A stretch of 64,000 nucleotides of DNA from Pseudomonas vanderleydeniana (GCF_014268755.2 NZ_CP077093.1:1166001-1230000), one strand, 5' to 3'. Shown: positions 37,147 through 46,586, counted from the first letter of the stretch. The notes: a model not told the origin generated them from the letters alone. Translations and numbers: made by a program.

Positions 37147-37292
37147 TTGACGTCATAGCTTTGACGTCTCTGTGATTCCCCGATTATCGATAGCCGATAG
37201 TGGCCTTGGGCTGCTACCGGGAGCGGGTCGCCAGCGACCACGTACCCACCGATTGTTCACGCTGGATCAACGAACCGCAGAGGGAGGCTTGG
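37147..37292 (+). promoter_or_regulatory. Intergenic region with TTGACGTC direct repeat upstream of the DUF1631 gene
   Basis: TTGACGTC occurs at 37147-37154 and again at 37161-37168, the first copy as part of the palindrome TGACGTCA. The second TTGACG could be a -35 box with a weak TATCGA about 18 bases later. The divergent gap 36935-37292 (358 bases) shows no gene. Confidence 0.35.
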
Positions 37293-39515
37293 ATGCACAA
37301 CGACGGGAAGGTAGTGCCTTTGCACAAGGCTACCGATGAACGAGCGACGCCGTCGCCGCTCGCCCGTTTGCCCGTGGTTCTGCTCCAGGTGCGCGATAAG
37401 GCCGCGCAGCAGCTGCGCCAGGCGCTGCAGGCCCTGTTCGACAATGCCGACGACACGCTGTTCGAGATGGCTGACAAGGCCCTGAACAACGTTGACCAGA
37501 ACACCTTCTTCGAAGCCATGCGCGATCTGCGGCTCAAGCGCAAGCACATTGAGCGCGGCTTCCATGAGCGCTTCGCCGACGCCTTCGCTGCCCTGGGCCA
37601 GTACGATGTCCACGAGGTGGCCCTCGCCACGCCGATGGCCTACGACAAACTGGCCTTGGTGCCGAACGATGAGCTGGAGCGGACCGTCGCCCTGGACGCC
37701 ATGGTCGCCAAGGTCCTCAGCCGCGATGGCCTGGCCCTCGGCCAGCTGACCGCACGCCTGAATGCGCTGGTCACCCGCCGCCTCGATGACCAGAGCAACC
37801 CCATGGGCCCGGCGATGCTCTGCGAGTATTTCCTCGAGGCCGGGCGCGACCTGGGGGTGGAGATCAAGGTCAAGCTGATCATCCTCAAGCTGTTCGAAAA
37901 GTATGTCCTGCGCGATACCGATCACCTGTACGCGGACGCCAACCAGCTGCTGATCGCCACCGGCGTGCTGCCGGAGCTCAAGGCGATTCCGGCGCGGCGC
38001 TCCTCCGATCGTCCGGCCGCGAACGCGCGGCAACGCCAGGATGAGTCGGGAGCGCAGCGGCCGGGGACCGCGACCCTCGATGCCAGTGTCCAGGAAGTGT
38101 TCTCGGCGCTGCAGGACCTGCTGCAGCATGTACGCGGCACTGTCGCCCCCAAGCTCGATGCCGGCTCCGAGATCCAGCCGATTTCCACCCGCGACCTGTT
38201 GCGGCTGCTGTCGCACCTGCAGCAGTACGTGCCGACCCAGGCGGCGACGGACGATTTCGACCTGCGCAACCAGCTGGAGCAACTGCTGACCCGGGTCAGC
38301 GTCAAGAGCGGCAAGTCGCGCGTGGTCGGCGGGATGGACGAGGACGTGATCAACCTGATCGCGATGCTCTTCGAATTCATCCTCGACGACCGCAACCTGC
38401 CGGACTGCCTCAAGGCGCTGATCGGCCGCCTGCAGATCCCGATGCTGAAGGTGGCGGTACTGGACAAGAGCTTTTTCAGCCGGGGCAGCCATCCGGCCCG
38501 CCGCCTGCTGAACGAAATCGCCTCGGCCTCCATGGGTTGGGGCGCCCGCGATGACTACCAGCGTGACGCCTTGTACCTGCGCATCGAGCAGATCGTGCAG
38601 CGGCTGCTGAACGACTTCGTCGACGATCCGGCGATCTTTTCCGAGCTGCTCACGGATTTCCTCGTCTTCACCAGCGATGAGCGCCGCCGCAGCGAACTGC
38701 TCGAACAGCGGACCCGGGATGCCGAGGAGGGTCGGGCCAAGGCCGAACAGGCACGGCAGCGGGTCCAGGCGGTCTTGAACGAGCGGCTGTTGGGCAAGAC
38801 CCTGCCTGAGGTCGTGGTGCAGTTGCTGCAGGAAGCCTGGAGCAAGGTGCTGCTGCTCATCTGGCTCAAGCACGGCGAGCAGTCCACCGAATGGCAGGCC
38901 GGCCTGCAGACCATGGACGACCTGATCTGGAGCGCCGATCCCCAGGGGCTGGCCGACGCGCGGCCACGCCTGCTGGAGCTGGTACCCGGCCTGCTCAAGG
39001 CCCTGCGTGACGGCCTGGCCAGCGCGGCGTTCGATCCATTCGCCACCAGCGAGTTCTTCAGCCAGTTGGAAAGCCTGCACGTCCAGGTGTTCCAGCGCCT
39101 GGCCAAGCAGAGTGTCGAGCCGGCCAGGAGCGAAGCGCAGCAGCCGGCGATGGTCGAGGTGCTGGAGGAAATCGTCCTCAGTGCCGCTGATGAGGGCAGC
39201 CGCGAGGAGCGGAGGGTGGAGTTGCCGGAAAACGATGTCGGCCTGTCGTGGGTTCGGCAGTTGCGGATCGGCCACTGGGTCGAGTTCCGCGAGGACGAGG
39301 AGAACAGCCAGCGGTGCAAGCTGGCGGCGATCGTCGATCCGACCGGCAAGTACATCTTCGTCAACCGCACCGGCATGAAGGTGCTGGAGCGGACCGCCCA
39401 GGGCCTGGCCGTCGAGTTCCGCCGTGGCGCGGTGCGGTTGCTGGACGACACGCTGCTGTTCGACCGCGCCCTGGCGTCGGTCATCGGCAATCTGCGGCGG
39501 CTGAAGAAACGCTGA
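37293..39515 (+). CDS. DUF1631 family protein with a C-terminal PilZ-like region
   Basis: A 740-residue cytoplasmic protein, largely alpha-helical. The N-terminal part has LPVVLLQVRDKAAQQLRQALQALFDNADDTLFEMADKALNNVDQNTFFEAMRDLR, the hallmark of DUF1631, and the central part is long and helical. A coiled coil lies around residues 465-500 (LLEQRTRDAEEGRAKAEQARQRVQ). The last 90 residues (LRIGHWVEFREDEENSQRCKLAAIVDPTGKYIFVNRTGMKV) resemble a beta-barrel of PilZ type without the RxxxR c-di-GMP motif. ATG 37293 has AGAGGGAGG just upstream. The role is unknown to me; it is sometimes mislabelled thymidine phosphorylase (from memory). It precedes ampD by 82 bases. Confidence 0.82.
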   Translation: MHNDGKVVPLHKATDERATPSPLARLPVVLLQVRDKAAQQLRQALQALFDNADDTLFEMADKALNNVDQNTFFEAMRDLRLKRKHIERGFHERFADAFAALGQYDVHEVALATPMAYDKLALVPNDELERTVALDAMVAKVLSRDGLALGQLTARLNALVTRRLDDQSNPMGPAMLCEYFLEAGRDLGVEIKVKLIILKLFEKYVLRDTDHLYADANQLLIATGVLPELKAIPARRSSDRPAANARQRQDESGAQRPGTATLDASVQEVFSALQDLLQHVRGTVAPKLDAGSEIQPISTRDLLRLLSHLQQYVPTQAATDDFDLRNQLEQLLTRVSVKSGKSRVVGGMDEDVINLIAMLFEFILDDRNLPDCLKALIGRLQIPMLKVAVLDKSFFSRGSHPARRLLNEIASASMGWGARDDYQRDALYLRIEQIVQRLLNDFVDDPAIFSELLTDFLVFTSDERRRSELLEQRTRDAEEGRAKAEQARQRVQAVLNERLLGKTLPEVVVQLLQEAWSKVLLLIWLKHGEQSTEWQAGLQTMDDLIWSADPQGLADARPRLLELVPGLLKALRDGLASAAFDPFATSEFFSQLESLHVQVFQRLAKQSVEPARSEAQQPAMVEVLEEIVLSAADEGSREERRVELPENDVGLSWVRQLRIGHWVEFREDEENSQRCKLAAIVDPTGKYIFVNRTGMKVLERTAQGLAVEFRRGAVRLLDDTLLFDRALASVIGNLRRLKKR

Positions 39516-39597
39516 GGTTTTTCTGCGCGGCTGCTGCCCATCGGGGCTGCTCTCACGGCATACTGAGGCAGTCGCTTTCATCCTCGAAGGAATCTGT

Positions 39598-40161
39598 ATG
39601 CAGCTGGATCCCGCCACGGGTTGGTGCCAGGCCGTCGTTCACTGCCCGTCGCCCAACTTCAACGAGCGCCCCGAAGGGGAAGTTTCCCTCTTGGTGATCC
39701 ACAACATCAGCCTGCCGCCGGGGCAGTTCGGTACCGGCAAGGTCCAGGAGTTCTTCCAGAATCGCCTGGACATTACGGAACACCCTTACTTCGACGGTAT
39801 CGCCCACCTACGCGTGTCTGCGCATTTTCTGATTGAACGTGACGGCAAGGTCACGCAGTTTGTCTCCTGTCTGGAACGCGCCTGGCATGCCGGTGTGTCG
39901 AGCTTCGAGGGGCGTGAAACCTGTAATGATTTTTCCCTGGGCATCGAGCTGGAGGGCACCGATGATCTGCCGTTCACCGAGGCGCAGTACCATTCGCTGA
40001 TTGCCCTGACTCGCCAGTTGATGGCGCAGTACCCGGGCATCACCCCGCAACGGATCTGCGGCCACAGCGACATTGCCCCGGGACGCAAGACCGATCCGGG
40101 CGAGGGTTTTGACTGGGGGCGCCTGCGCGCCGCCCTGCTGGAAAAAGGAGAGTCGCAATGA
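39598..40161 (+). CDS. ampD: 1,6-anhydro-N-acetylmuramyl-L-alanine amidase AmpD
   Basis: Cytoplasmic zinc amidase of cell-wall recycling; it removes the stem peptide from anhydro-muropeptides and so keeps AmpR-controlled beta-lactamase low. The 187-residue protein has the amidase_2 zinc ligands: His in LLVIHNISLP, His in CGHSDIAPGRKTDPG and the terminal Asp. CLERAWHAGVSSFEGRETCNDFSLGIELEGTD is the conserved mid-region. It overlaps ampE by 4 bases. Confidence 0.95.
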   Translation: MQLDPATGWCQAVVHCPSPNFNERPEGEVSLLVIHNISLPPGQFGTGKVQEFFQNRLDITEHPYFDGIAHLRVSAHFLIERDGKVTQFVSCLERAWHAGVSSFEGRETCNDFSLGIELEGTDDLPFTEAQYHSLIALTRQLMAQYPGITPQRICGHSDIAPGRKTDPGEGFDWGRLRAALLEKGESQ

Positions 40162-41000
40162 GTTTTCTGGTGCTGCTGCTGGCGGTGTGGATCGAGAAGT
40201 TCTCGGCCTTGCGCCAGCGTGTCCAGCGTGATGGCGCCTGGCTGGGCGAACTGGCCCGGCTTGAGGCCAGCCCGCGCTGGGGGCAACGGCCCTGGCTGAT
40301 CCTGGGGCTGCTGGTGCTGCTGCCGGTGGTTCTGCTCGGTTTGCTGTTGATGGTGCTGCAACCGGTGGCCTATGGGCTGCTGGCCCTGCCGGTACACCTG
40401 CTGGTGGTGGTCTACAGCCTGGGCCGTGGCGACCTGCTGGCGGCACTGGGGCCGTTCCGTGATGCCTGGCGTCGTGGAGACCTGCAGGCCGGCGTGCATG
40501 TCGCCCGGCGTGACATGAACCTGAGTTGTGCCGACAACGGCGAGGAACTGCTGGAGAAGGTCCAGGGCTACCTGCTGTGGCAGGCCTACCAGAGCTTCTT
40601 CGTGGTGATCTTCTGGTATTTCCTGCTCGGTCCGGTGGCGGCCCTGAGCTACCGCTTGCTGGCCCTGGCGGTCGAGCGCAGCCAGAACCCGGCGCTGGTC
40701 GAGCGTGCCACCCTGCTGCGCCATGCCTTCGACTGGCTGCCGGTGCGGCTGCTGGCGGCGAGCCTGGCCCTGGTCGGCAACTTCGTGGCGGTCAGCCGGA
40801 TCATGCTGCATGAACTGCTCAACTGGGACATCACCGCGCGGCAACTGATCGAAAAGGTCGGGCGCGTCGCTGGTGAAGTGCCGGCTTCGGCAGAGGGGTC
40901 CGATGGCGTCTCCAGCCTGGACAGCCTCTGGGAGCTGCTGCTGCGGGCGGCACTGCTGTGGTACGCCGGGTTCGCCTTGTGGACGTTGCTGATCCGCTAG
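40158..41000 (+). CDS. ampE: Regulatory signalling modulator protein AmpE
   Basis: Inner-membrane partner encoded after ampD in enterobacteria and pseudomonads. The 280-residue protein has four likely membrane segments (1-15, 48-80, 145-170 and 260-280) and the signature MSFLVLLLAVWIEKFSALRQRVQRDGAWL. The biochemical role is not settled; it has been linked to beta-lactamase induction. The start overlaps the ampD stop by 4 bases. Confidence 0.9.
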   Translation: MSFLVLLLAVWIEKFSALRQRVQRDGAWLGELARLEASPRWGQRPWLILGLLVLLPVVLLGLLLMVLQPVAYGLLALPVHLLVVVYSLGRGDLLAALGPFRDAWRRGDLQAGVHVARRDMNLSCADNGEELLEKVQGYLLWQAYQSFFVVIFWYFLLGPVAALSYRLLALAVERSQNPALVERATLLRHAFDWLPVRLLAASLALVGNFVAVSRIMLHELLNWDITARQLIEKVGRVAGEVPASAEGSDGVSSLDSLWELLLRAALLWYAGFALWTLLIR

Positions 41001-41220
41001 AAACCCGTGTCCCCGGGTCTGGCGCTTTCGAGGCGTCGGCCCCGCGCGACGGCGACCCCATGGTCACCACCGTCCCGATGGGTTGCCTGCTCGGGTCCGG
41101 TTAACCTTAAGTTACAAAACTCTCTTTCAAATTACGTTATACAGGCAGTAGCTGCGGATACTGGCTATATGCCTGTGCCCCTGCCGCCACTATAAAAATA
41201 ATAGGAAAGGGAGCGTTCTA

Positions 41221-43251
41221 GTGAAGAGTTTGCTATTTCCCGCCGTCGCCCTGATGAATCGCCTGAGCTTCGGGAAGAAGTTCAGCCTGATCAGCGTGCT
41301 GTTCTTCGCGCCGATGCTGGTGACCAACTTCTACCTGGTGCGCGATTCCTACCGCGAATTTTCCGCCACCCAGGTCGAGCTGCAGAGCCTGGACCTGCTC
41401 GGCAGCAGCCTGGCCCTGCGACGTGACCTGGAAACCCTGAACAACCAGGTGCAGATCAATGCCGTACTCGGCCAGTCCGGCAAGGCCGGCGATCTGGAAG
41501 GGCGAATCAGCCAACTTGAACAGAGCGTGCTTGCCCGGCTGCAAGGGCTGAGCGCGGTAACCGGCGACCCTGAGCAACTGGCACTGTTCACCGCCAAGCG
41601 CGATGAGCTGATCGCCGCCTTCAAGGCCCAGCAAGCCGAGACCTCCTTGCAGAGCAAGAGCGCACTGATCGACAAGCTGCTGGGCAAGGCGCAGATCTTC
41701 GGCAAGATCGTCGCCAGCCAGTCCGGCCTCAGCCGCGACGCCCAGGGCGACCTGCGCCAACTGAGCGAGCTGGTCACCAGCGTTACCCCGCAAGTCACCC
41801 AGACCCTCGGCGAAGGCCGCGCCATGGGTGCCTATTCCCTCGGCCAGGGCTTTCTCAATTCATCCTCGAGCACCCGCTTCGACGAGCTGCTGCAGCAGAT
41901 CGAGAAGCTGCAGGCCGAATACGCCCTCAAGCTGCAGGACGCCCTGGGCGGCAGCCGCAACGCCCATGCGGCGCTCGATTCACTGGCCAACGCCAGCCAG
42001 GCCTCGCTGAAAAAGGCCAGCGAGTTGTTCGAGGAGCAGGTGGTGATGGCCGAGACCCTGGAGGCGCCGTGGCCGGCGTTCTATGAACAGGTCAGCACGG
42101 TCATGGCCAAGACCTATCAGCTCAATGACGCGACCCTGGCGTATTTCGCCCAGGAACTGCAGCAGCGCCTGGAGCAGAAGCGCCTGCAGATGCTCCTGCT
42201 GGTGGTGGCCCTGGCGGTGGTGTTCCTGTCGATCGTCTATCTCTATGGCGGTTTCTACGCTTCGACCCGCACCACACTGCGCCGCCTCGGGCAGATGATG
42301 GACAAGGTCGCGGCGGGCGACATGACGGTCAACTTCGTCGCCCACAGTCGCGATGAGCTGGGCGAGCTGGGCGCGGTGTTCAACGGCACCGTGGCGAAGA
42401 TCCACGACCTGATCGAGCGGGTCGGGCAGACGGTCGGCGAGGTCGAGCGCCAGGCCGGGCAGGTCGAGTCGGTGTCCGCCCGCAGCAACCAGGCGGTCGC
42501 CGGGCAGCGCAGCCAGATCGAGCAGGTCGCCACCGCCATGAACCAGATGTCGGCCACCGCCCAGGAGGTGGCGCGCAGCGCGGCGGCGGCGGTCAGCAGT
42601 GCCCATAGTGTCAACGACGAAACCCTCAATGGCCGGGCGCTGGTGGAGTCCCAGCAGGGTTGCATCGCCCAGTTGGCCGGCGAGATCGACCAGTCGGTGC
42701 AGGTCATCAATCAGCTGGCGAGCGACAGCCAGGCGATCAGCCAGATCCTCGAGGTGATCAAGAGCATTGCCGAGCAGACCAACCTGCTGGCCCTGAATGC
42801 CGCGATCGAGGCGGCGCGTGCCGGTGAGCAGGGGCGCGGCTTCGCCGTCGTGGCCGACGAAGTCCGCACCCTGGCCAAGCGCACCCAGCAGTCGACCGAG
42901 GAGATCGAGCAGATGATCGGCAAGCTGCACGGTGGCGTCGGTGCGGCGGTCAAGGCCATGGGCGCCAGCCACCAGATGGCGGGTGGTACGGTGGGGCAAT
43001 CGGAAAAGGTCCAGCGTGCCCTGGAAAATATCCTGGGAGCGGTGGGCATGATCGTCGACCAGAACCAGCAGATCGCCGCCGCCGTCGAGCAGCAGACCGC
43101 CGTGGCCCACGACATCGACCAGAACATCGTCGAGATCAACCGCGCCGGCGAGCGCACCGCCGATGGTGCACACCAGACCGAAAGCGCCAGCCGGCAACTG
43201 TCGGCCCAGGTCGTGGAGCTGAAACAGCTGATTGGCGCCTTCCGGGTATGA
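41221..43251 (+). CDS. Methyl-accepting chemotaxis protein
   Basis: A 676-residue chemoreceptor. The N-terminal membrane helix is at about 18-40, followed by a long helical periplasmic sensor domain (45-315) and a second membrane helix near 322-345. A HAMP domain follows ([39 protein letters not shown]). The cytoplasmic signalling hairpin has the conserved tip [51 protein letters not shown]. There is no C-terminal CheR/CheB pentapeptide. It starts with GTG, preceded by GGAAAGGG. It matches PAO1 PA4520 by position (from memory). The ligand cannot be told from sequence. Confidence 0.93.
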   Translation: MKSLLFPAVALMNRLSFGKKFSLISVLFFAPMLVTNFYLVRDSYREFSATQVELQSLDLLGSSLALRRDLETLNNQVQINAVLGQSGKAGDLEGRISQLEQSVLARLQGLSAVTGDPEQLALFTAKRDELIAAFKAQQAETSLQSKSALIDKLLGKAQIFGKIVASQSGLSRDAQGDLRQLSELVTSVTPQVTQTLGEGRAMGAYSLGQGFLNSSSSTRFDELLQQIEKLQAEYALKLQDALGGSRNAHAALDSLANASQASLKKASELFEEQVVMAETLEAPWPAFYEQVSTVMAKTYQLNDATLAYFAQELQQRLEQKRLQMLLLVVALAVVFLSIVYLYGGFYASTRTTLRRLGQMMDKVAAGDMTVNFVAHSRDELGELGAVFNGTVAKIHDLIERVGQTVGEVERQAGQVESVSARSNQAVAGQRSQIEQVATAMNQMSATAQEVARSAAAAVSSAHSVNDETLNGRALVESQQGCIAQLAGEIDQSVQVINQLASDSQAISQILEVIKSIAEQTNLLALNAAIEAARAGEQGRGFAVVADEVRTLAKRTQQSTEEIEQMIGKLHGGVGAAVKAMGASHQMAGGTVGQSEKVQRALENILGAVGMIVDQNQQIAAAVEQQTAVAHDIDQNIVEINRAGERTADGAHQTESASRQLSAQVVELKQLIGAFRV

Positions 43252-43386
43252 GTATTGGAACAGTCTGTAGTACTTGATTGCTTGGCGTGTAGCCAAAATC
43301 CTGTTTTCTTTAGCGGCCGACCTTTCTGCTCAGGATGAGCGAACATTCGTTTACCCAGCTTCACCGGCCACTAGGGAGGAACAGGT

Positions 43387-43785
43387 TTGAAGGAGACGCT
43401 CATCGGCATCAACGGGGTGTGTGCCCACTGCAACGGCACATTCCCCCTCAGTGCCTGGCACCTGAATGCGATCGCCATCAATGAAAGCTTTGCCTGTGGT
43501 TGCTGCAACAAGGCCGTGCAACTCAATTGCCCGCAGCAGCTCAAGCGTTTCAGGGCGCTCGACTCGCTGTCGATGCTCAAGGCCAGCATGATCGTCCTGA
43601 TCGGCACCTCGCTGCTGGTCGCCCTGGTCTGCGAGTGGATCGGCCTGATCAGCGTGGTCGAGCAGCTCAACTTTTCCCTGCTGGCACTGCTGCTGTATTT
43701 CGCCACCCTGCGCTACGCCCGCTACCGGCAGCGGCTGACCCTGATCCTGCAGCCCGTCGTCAGGTCGGATTCGCTGACCAGTTGA
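43387..43785 (+). CDS. Small membrane protein with an N-terminal zinc-ribbon-like motif
   Basis: A 132-residue protein: residues 1-45 carry CAHCNG and CGCCNKAVQLNC cysteine clusters suited to a zinc site, followed by two hydrophobic segments (MIVLIGTSLLVALVCEWIGLI and FSLLALLLYFATLRY). The start is a TTG with a strong GGGAGGA site 6 bases upstream, and I see no better start nearby. The last 26 bases overlap the 3' end of convergent tatD. Function not known to me. Confidence 0.75.
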   Translation: MKETLIGINGVCAHCNGTFPLSAWHLNAIAINESFACGCCNKAVQLNCPQQLKRFRALDSLSMLKASMIVLIGTSLLVALVCEWIGLISVVEQLNFSLLALLLYFATLRYARYRQRLTLILQPVVRSDSLTS

Positions 43786-44551
43786 ACAACGCACAGGCGT
43801 TGGCGGTGCTGGCGGCGGCCAGCGTTTCGGGGCTGACGGACATGAGTTCGGCGAGGGCTCGGCAGATGGCCGGCAGATGTTCCGGGCTGTTGCGCATGCC
43901 GGGGAACATCACCGGGGCCATGTCCGGCGAGTCGGTTTCCAGCACCACCGCTTCCAGTGGCAGGTCGGCGATCACCTTGCTCAGGCGTAGCGCCTGCGGC
44001 CAGGTTCCAGCACCACCGAGCCCCAGCTTGAAGCCCAGCTTGATGTATTCCCGAGCCTCTTCGCGGCTGCCGGCGAAGGCGTGAATGATGCCGCCGCGGG
44101 CCAGGCGAAAGCGCTTGAGCGTGGCGATGGTCGCGGCATGGCTGCGCCGCACGTGGAGCAGGGCGGGCAGGCTGAAGTCCGCGGCCAACTGCAGTTGCGC
44201 CTCGAACAGTCCCTGCTGGCGCTCGCGATCGAGTTGCGGGAGGAAGTAGTCCAGGCCGAATTCGCCCACGGCGCACAATTGCGGGTGGCCGGCCAGGCGG
44301 TCGAGCCAGTCGCGCAGATCGTTCACATCGCTCGGGCGATGGTCGTCCAGGTACACCGGGTGCAGGCCCAATGCGGCATACAATTGCGGGTCGCCCTGCA
44401 CCAGCTCCCAGACCCGTTGCCAATTGTCCCGATAGACGCCCAGCACCACCATCCGCCCGACGCCGAGGGCGCGGCTGCGCTCAAGCAGTTCGCCACGGTC
44501 GGCATCGAAGTCGGGGAAGTCGAGGTGGGTGTGGGTGTCGATCAGCTCCAT
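43760..44551 (-). CDS. TatD family metal-dependent deoxyribonuclease
   Basis: A 263-residue TIM-barrel hydrolase of the TatD family. Metal ligands are visible: the N-terminal IDTHTHLDFPDFD, AVGEFGLDYF, a His in LPALLHVRRSH, and the late VLETDSPDMAP. ATG 44551 (MELIDTH) was chosen over TTG 44557. It lies 2 bases after cra, so the two are co-transcribed, with cra first. In P. aeruginosa and P. putida a TatD-type gene next to fruR is also seen (from memory). Confidence 0.9.
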   Translation of the reverse strand: MELIDTHTHLDFPDFDADRGELLERSRALGVGRMVVLGVYRDNWQRVWELVQGDPQLYAALGLHPVYLDDHRPSDVNDLRDWLDRLAGHPQLCAVGEFGLDYFLPQLDRERQQGLFEAQLQLAADFSLPALLHVRRSHAATIATLKRFRLARGGIIHAFAGSREEAREYIKLGFKLGLGGAGTWPQALRLSKVIADLPLEAVVLETDSPDMAPVMFPGMRNSPEHLPAICRALAELMSVSPETLAAASTANACALFNWSANPT

Positions 44552-44553
44552 GT

Positions 44554-45549
44554 TCAAGCCTCGCGGATGCGCTGCTTGAAGGTCCGGGCGATCGCCTGGA
44601 CGCCGGGTTGGTAGTTCTTCTCCTCGATGGCGGCCAGGGCCAGTTGCAGGGCCTTGTCCGCGATCAACTGGTGTTGCTGGGCCATGGCGTTGACCGGCAG
44701 CGGCAGGAAGTCCAGCAACTGCGTGTCACCGAACGTGCCCAGGCGCAGTGGTTGCGGATTGAGCGGCTGCGCCTGCAAGGCATCGAACACGCCCTGCAGC
44801 AGCACGTAGGAGGTGGTGACCAGTGCGTCGGGCAGATGGCCCAGGCGCTTGACCAGCGTATCCATCAGCTCCCGGCCGCACTCGCGGCTGAAGGCCTCGC
44901 CGTGCTCGATCAGCACTTCGCCGGCGAAACCGTCGAGCGCTTGCTGGAAACCGCCGGCCCGCTGCTGGCTGATGCTCAATTCGGCGCGGGCGCCGATCAG
45001 GGCGATATGCCGGGGCTTGGGTTGCAGCAGGCTGCGGGTCAGTTGCAGGCTGGCCTGGTGGTCATCGCTGACCACCGAGCAGAAATGCTCGGGCTGCATC
45101 TCCCGGTCGATGGCGATGATCGGCAGGCCGCGTTCCTGCAGTTGGCGATAGCTGTCGTCCTCGCCTGGCAGGCAGCTGGCGACGAACAGGGCATCGCAGC
45201 GCCGGGCGCGGAACAGTTGCAGCAGCTCGAGTTCGCTCTGCGGGTCATCGTCGGAGCTGGCAATCAGCAGTTGGTAGCCGCGGGCGCGGGCACCTTGCTC
45301 CAGCAGCTTGGCAATGCGCGCGTAGCTGGGGTTTTCCAGGTCCGGCAGGATGAAGCCGAGGGTGTGCGTCCTGCGGCTGCGCAGCCCGGCCGCCTGGGGG
45401 TTGGGGGTGAAGCCGTATTGTTCGACCACCGCCCGTACCCGCTCCACGGTACTGTTGCTGATGCGCTGTTGCTCGGCCTTGCCGTTGATGACGTAACTGG
45501 CGGTGGTGACGGAGACACCGGCCAGTTGGGCAATATCACTGAGTTTCAA
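44554..45549 (-). CDS. cra: Catabolite repressor-activator Cra (FruR), LacI family
   Basis: LacI-type regulator; in P. putida it represses fruBKA and is released by fructose-1-phosphate. The 331-residue protein has the N-terminal helix-turn-helix MKLSDIAQLAGVSVTTASYVINGKAEQQRISNSTVERV. The periplasmic-binding-like effector domain follows (TLGFILPDLENPSYARIAKLLEQGARARGYQLLIASS, LPIIAIDREM, PLRLGTFGDTQLLDFLPLPVNAMAQQ). Target: a TTAAACGTTTCA operator at 46860-46871 before fruB. Here about 1.5 kb with REP elements and a DUF6124-like gene separate cra from fruB. Confidence 0.94.
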   Translation of the reverse strand: MKLSDIAQLAGVSVTTASYVINGKAEQQRISNSTVERVRAVVEQYGFTPNPQAAGLRSRRTHTLGFILPDLENPSYARIAKLLEQGARARGYQLLIASSDDDPQSELELLQLFRARRCDALFVASCLPGEDDSYRQLQERGLPIIAIDREMQPEHFCSVVSDDHQASLQLTRSLLQPKPRHIALIGARAELSISQQRAGGFQQALDGFAGEVLIEHGEAFSRECGRELMDTLVKRLGHLPDALVTTSYVLLQGVFDALQAQPLNPQPLRLGTFGDTQLLDFLPLPVNAMAQQHQLIADKALQLALAAIEEKNYQPGVQAIARTFKQRIREA

Positions 45550-45716
45550 GCGGATGATTCCTTGTTAGCTGTAGCTCATGGCTGCATGTTCGTTGATCGT
45601 ATCCTATTTTCGAGCCATGACACTGGGAAGGAGCTGCGGCATGGGTTGCAGGGGAACAGGTCTGAGGCCCCCGGAGCCTCATCGGCGGCTCCATGGTGCA
45701 GGAATCGGGCGAGGCT

Positions 45717-45848
45717 GTGGCGAGTGGGCATGCCCACGCTCGGCTGCGCAGCGGCCGCAAAACCTGCCACTGTGTTGTGCCTGATAGACCGGGTGGGCGG
45801 TTTTGGGGCCGCTGCGCGACCCAGCGCGGGCAAGCCCGCTCGCCACAG
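45717..45848. repeat. Inverted REP pair (GCGGGCAAGCCCGCTCGCC class)
   Basis: GTGGCGAGTGGGCATGCCCACGC on the left and GCGGGCAAGCCCGCTCGCCACA on the right, each followed inward by GCTGCGCAGCGGCC-type sequence. The rest of the 671-base gap 45550-46220 holds the structured leader described next. Confidence 0.82.
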
Positions 45849-46057
45849 GGGGGCGGTCATCAGGCCCGGCATCCGGTGTCCATGGCTGGATGGGGGCTGG
45901 TAATGCGGAGAAACAGCTTTCAAAAAGAACTTATATTTCCTACGTGTTTTTGGCATGGGAGAATATTGAGTGCGTTCAGTGCCGTGTCTACATTTCCGAG
46001 GTCGCTGCCAAATCAGCGATGCGGGTTTCGCAGCCCGGTAGTGAGCTGGCGCACAGC

Positions 46058-46076
46058 GCCGCGTAAGCGGCTTTTT
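46058..46076 (+). terminator. Short intrinsic terminator in the leader of the DUF6124-like gene
   Basis: GCCGC-GTAA-GCGGC hairpin followed by TTTTT, 145 bases before the downstream start codon. It could end a small RNA or attenuate the downstream gene. Confidence 0.6.
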
Positions 46077-46104
46077 CATGTCTGCGTTATGGCGGGCTGT
46101 GCGC

Positions 46105-46140
46105 AGGAGGCTTATGCCTGCCGGTTTCCAAGCTCACCGG
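46105..46140 (+). promoter_or_regulatory. Structured leader segment with two hairpins
   Basis: AGGC-TTAT-GCCT (46108-46119) and CCGGT/ACCGG (46121-46125 with 46136-46140), between a terminator-like hairpin and the gene start. I recall similar leaders before other DUF3077/DUF6124-type genes in pseudomonads, but cannot confirm it here. Confidence 0.4.
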
Positions 46141-46220
46141 TCTGCGAACCTGCGTACAGTTCGCCACCCTTGTTTCGCAGCCAGTGTGGTGATCCCCTCT
46201 CATGAGCTCGGAGATCTACC

Positions 46221-46586
46221 ATGGTGAAGAAAATCACCCCTGATCCACCTACCGTTTCCAGTGACCCTGCGCAGCCGCGACGTGATGCCGCCCGATTGCT
46301 GGACTCCCTTGCATTGACCCTCTCCAGAACCGTCGACCACACCGATCCCCTCAAAGCTTCGTTGTTTGTCATCCAGCCCGGTGTCACTGCCCACGATGCG
46401 CTGAGCTATGTCTCGCAATTGCTGGCGGTCGCCGAGCTGAACGGCGACGAAATCGGCCTGCATGCCAACCCGGTGGAGCGCACGCTGTTCTGGGGCATGC
46501 TGCATTCGGTGGAAATGGCCAGGGCGGTGGTGGATGCGCTGCTGGCGGGTTCGGCCACATCCCCCGCAGGGGACGGCAACGGCTAG
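46221..46586 (+). CDS. DUF6124 / DUF3077-like hypothetical protein
   Basis: A 121-residue soluble protein. The N-terminus MVKKITPDPPTVSSDP and the C-terminal helical half SLFVIQPGVTAHDALSYVSQLLAVAELNGDEIGLHANPVERTLFWGMLHSVEMARAVVDALL fit a paralogous Pseudomonas family known as DUF6124 (formerly grouped with DUF3077), from memory. Members usually occur in several copies per genome; function unknown. It sits between cra and fruB and is flanked by REP doublets on both sides. ATG 46221 has GGAG about 10 bases upstream. Confidence 0.7.
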   Translation: MVKKITPDPPTVSSDPAQPRRDAARLLDSLALTLSRTVDHTDPLKASLFVIQPGVTAHDALSYVSQLLAVAELNGDEIGLHANPVERTLFWGMLHSVEMARAVVDALLAGSATSPAGDGNG

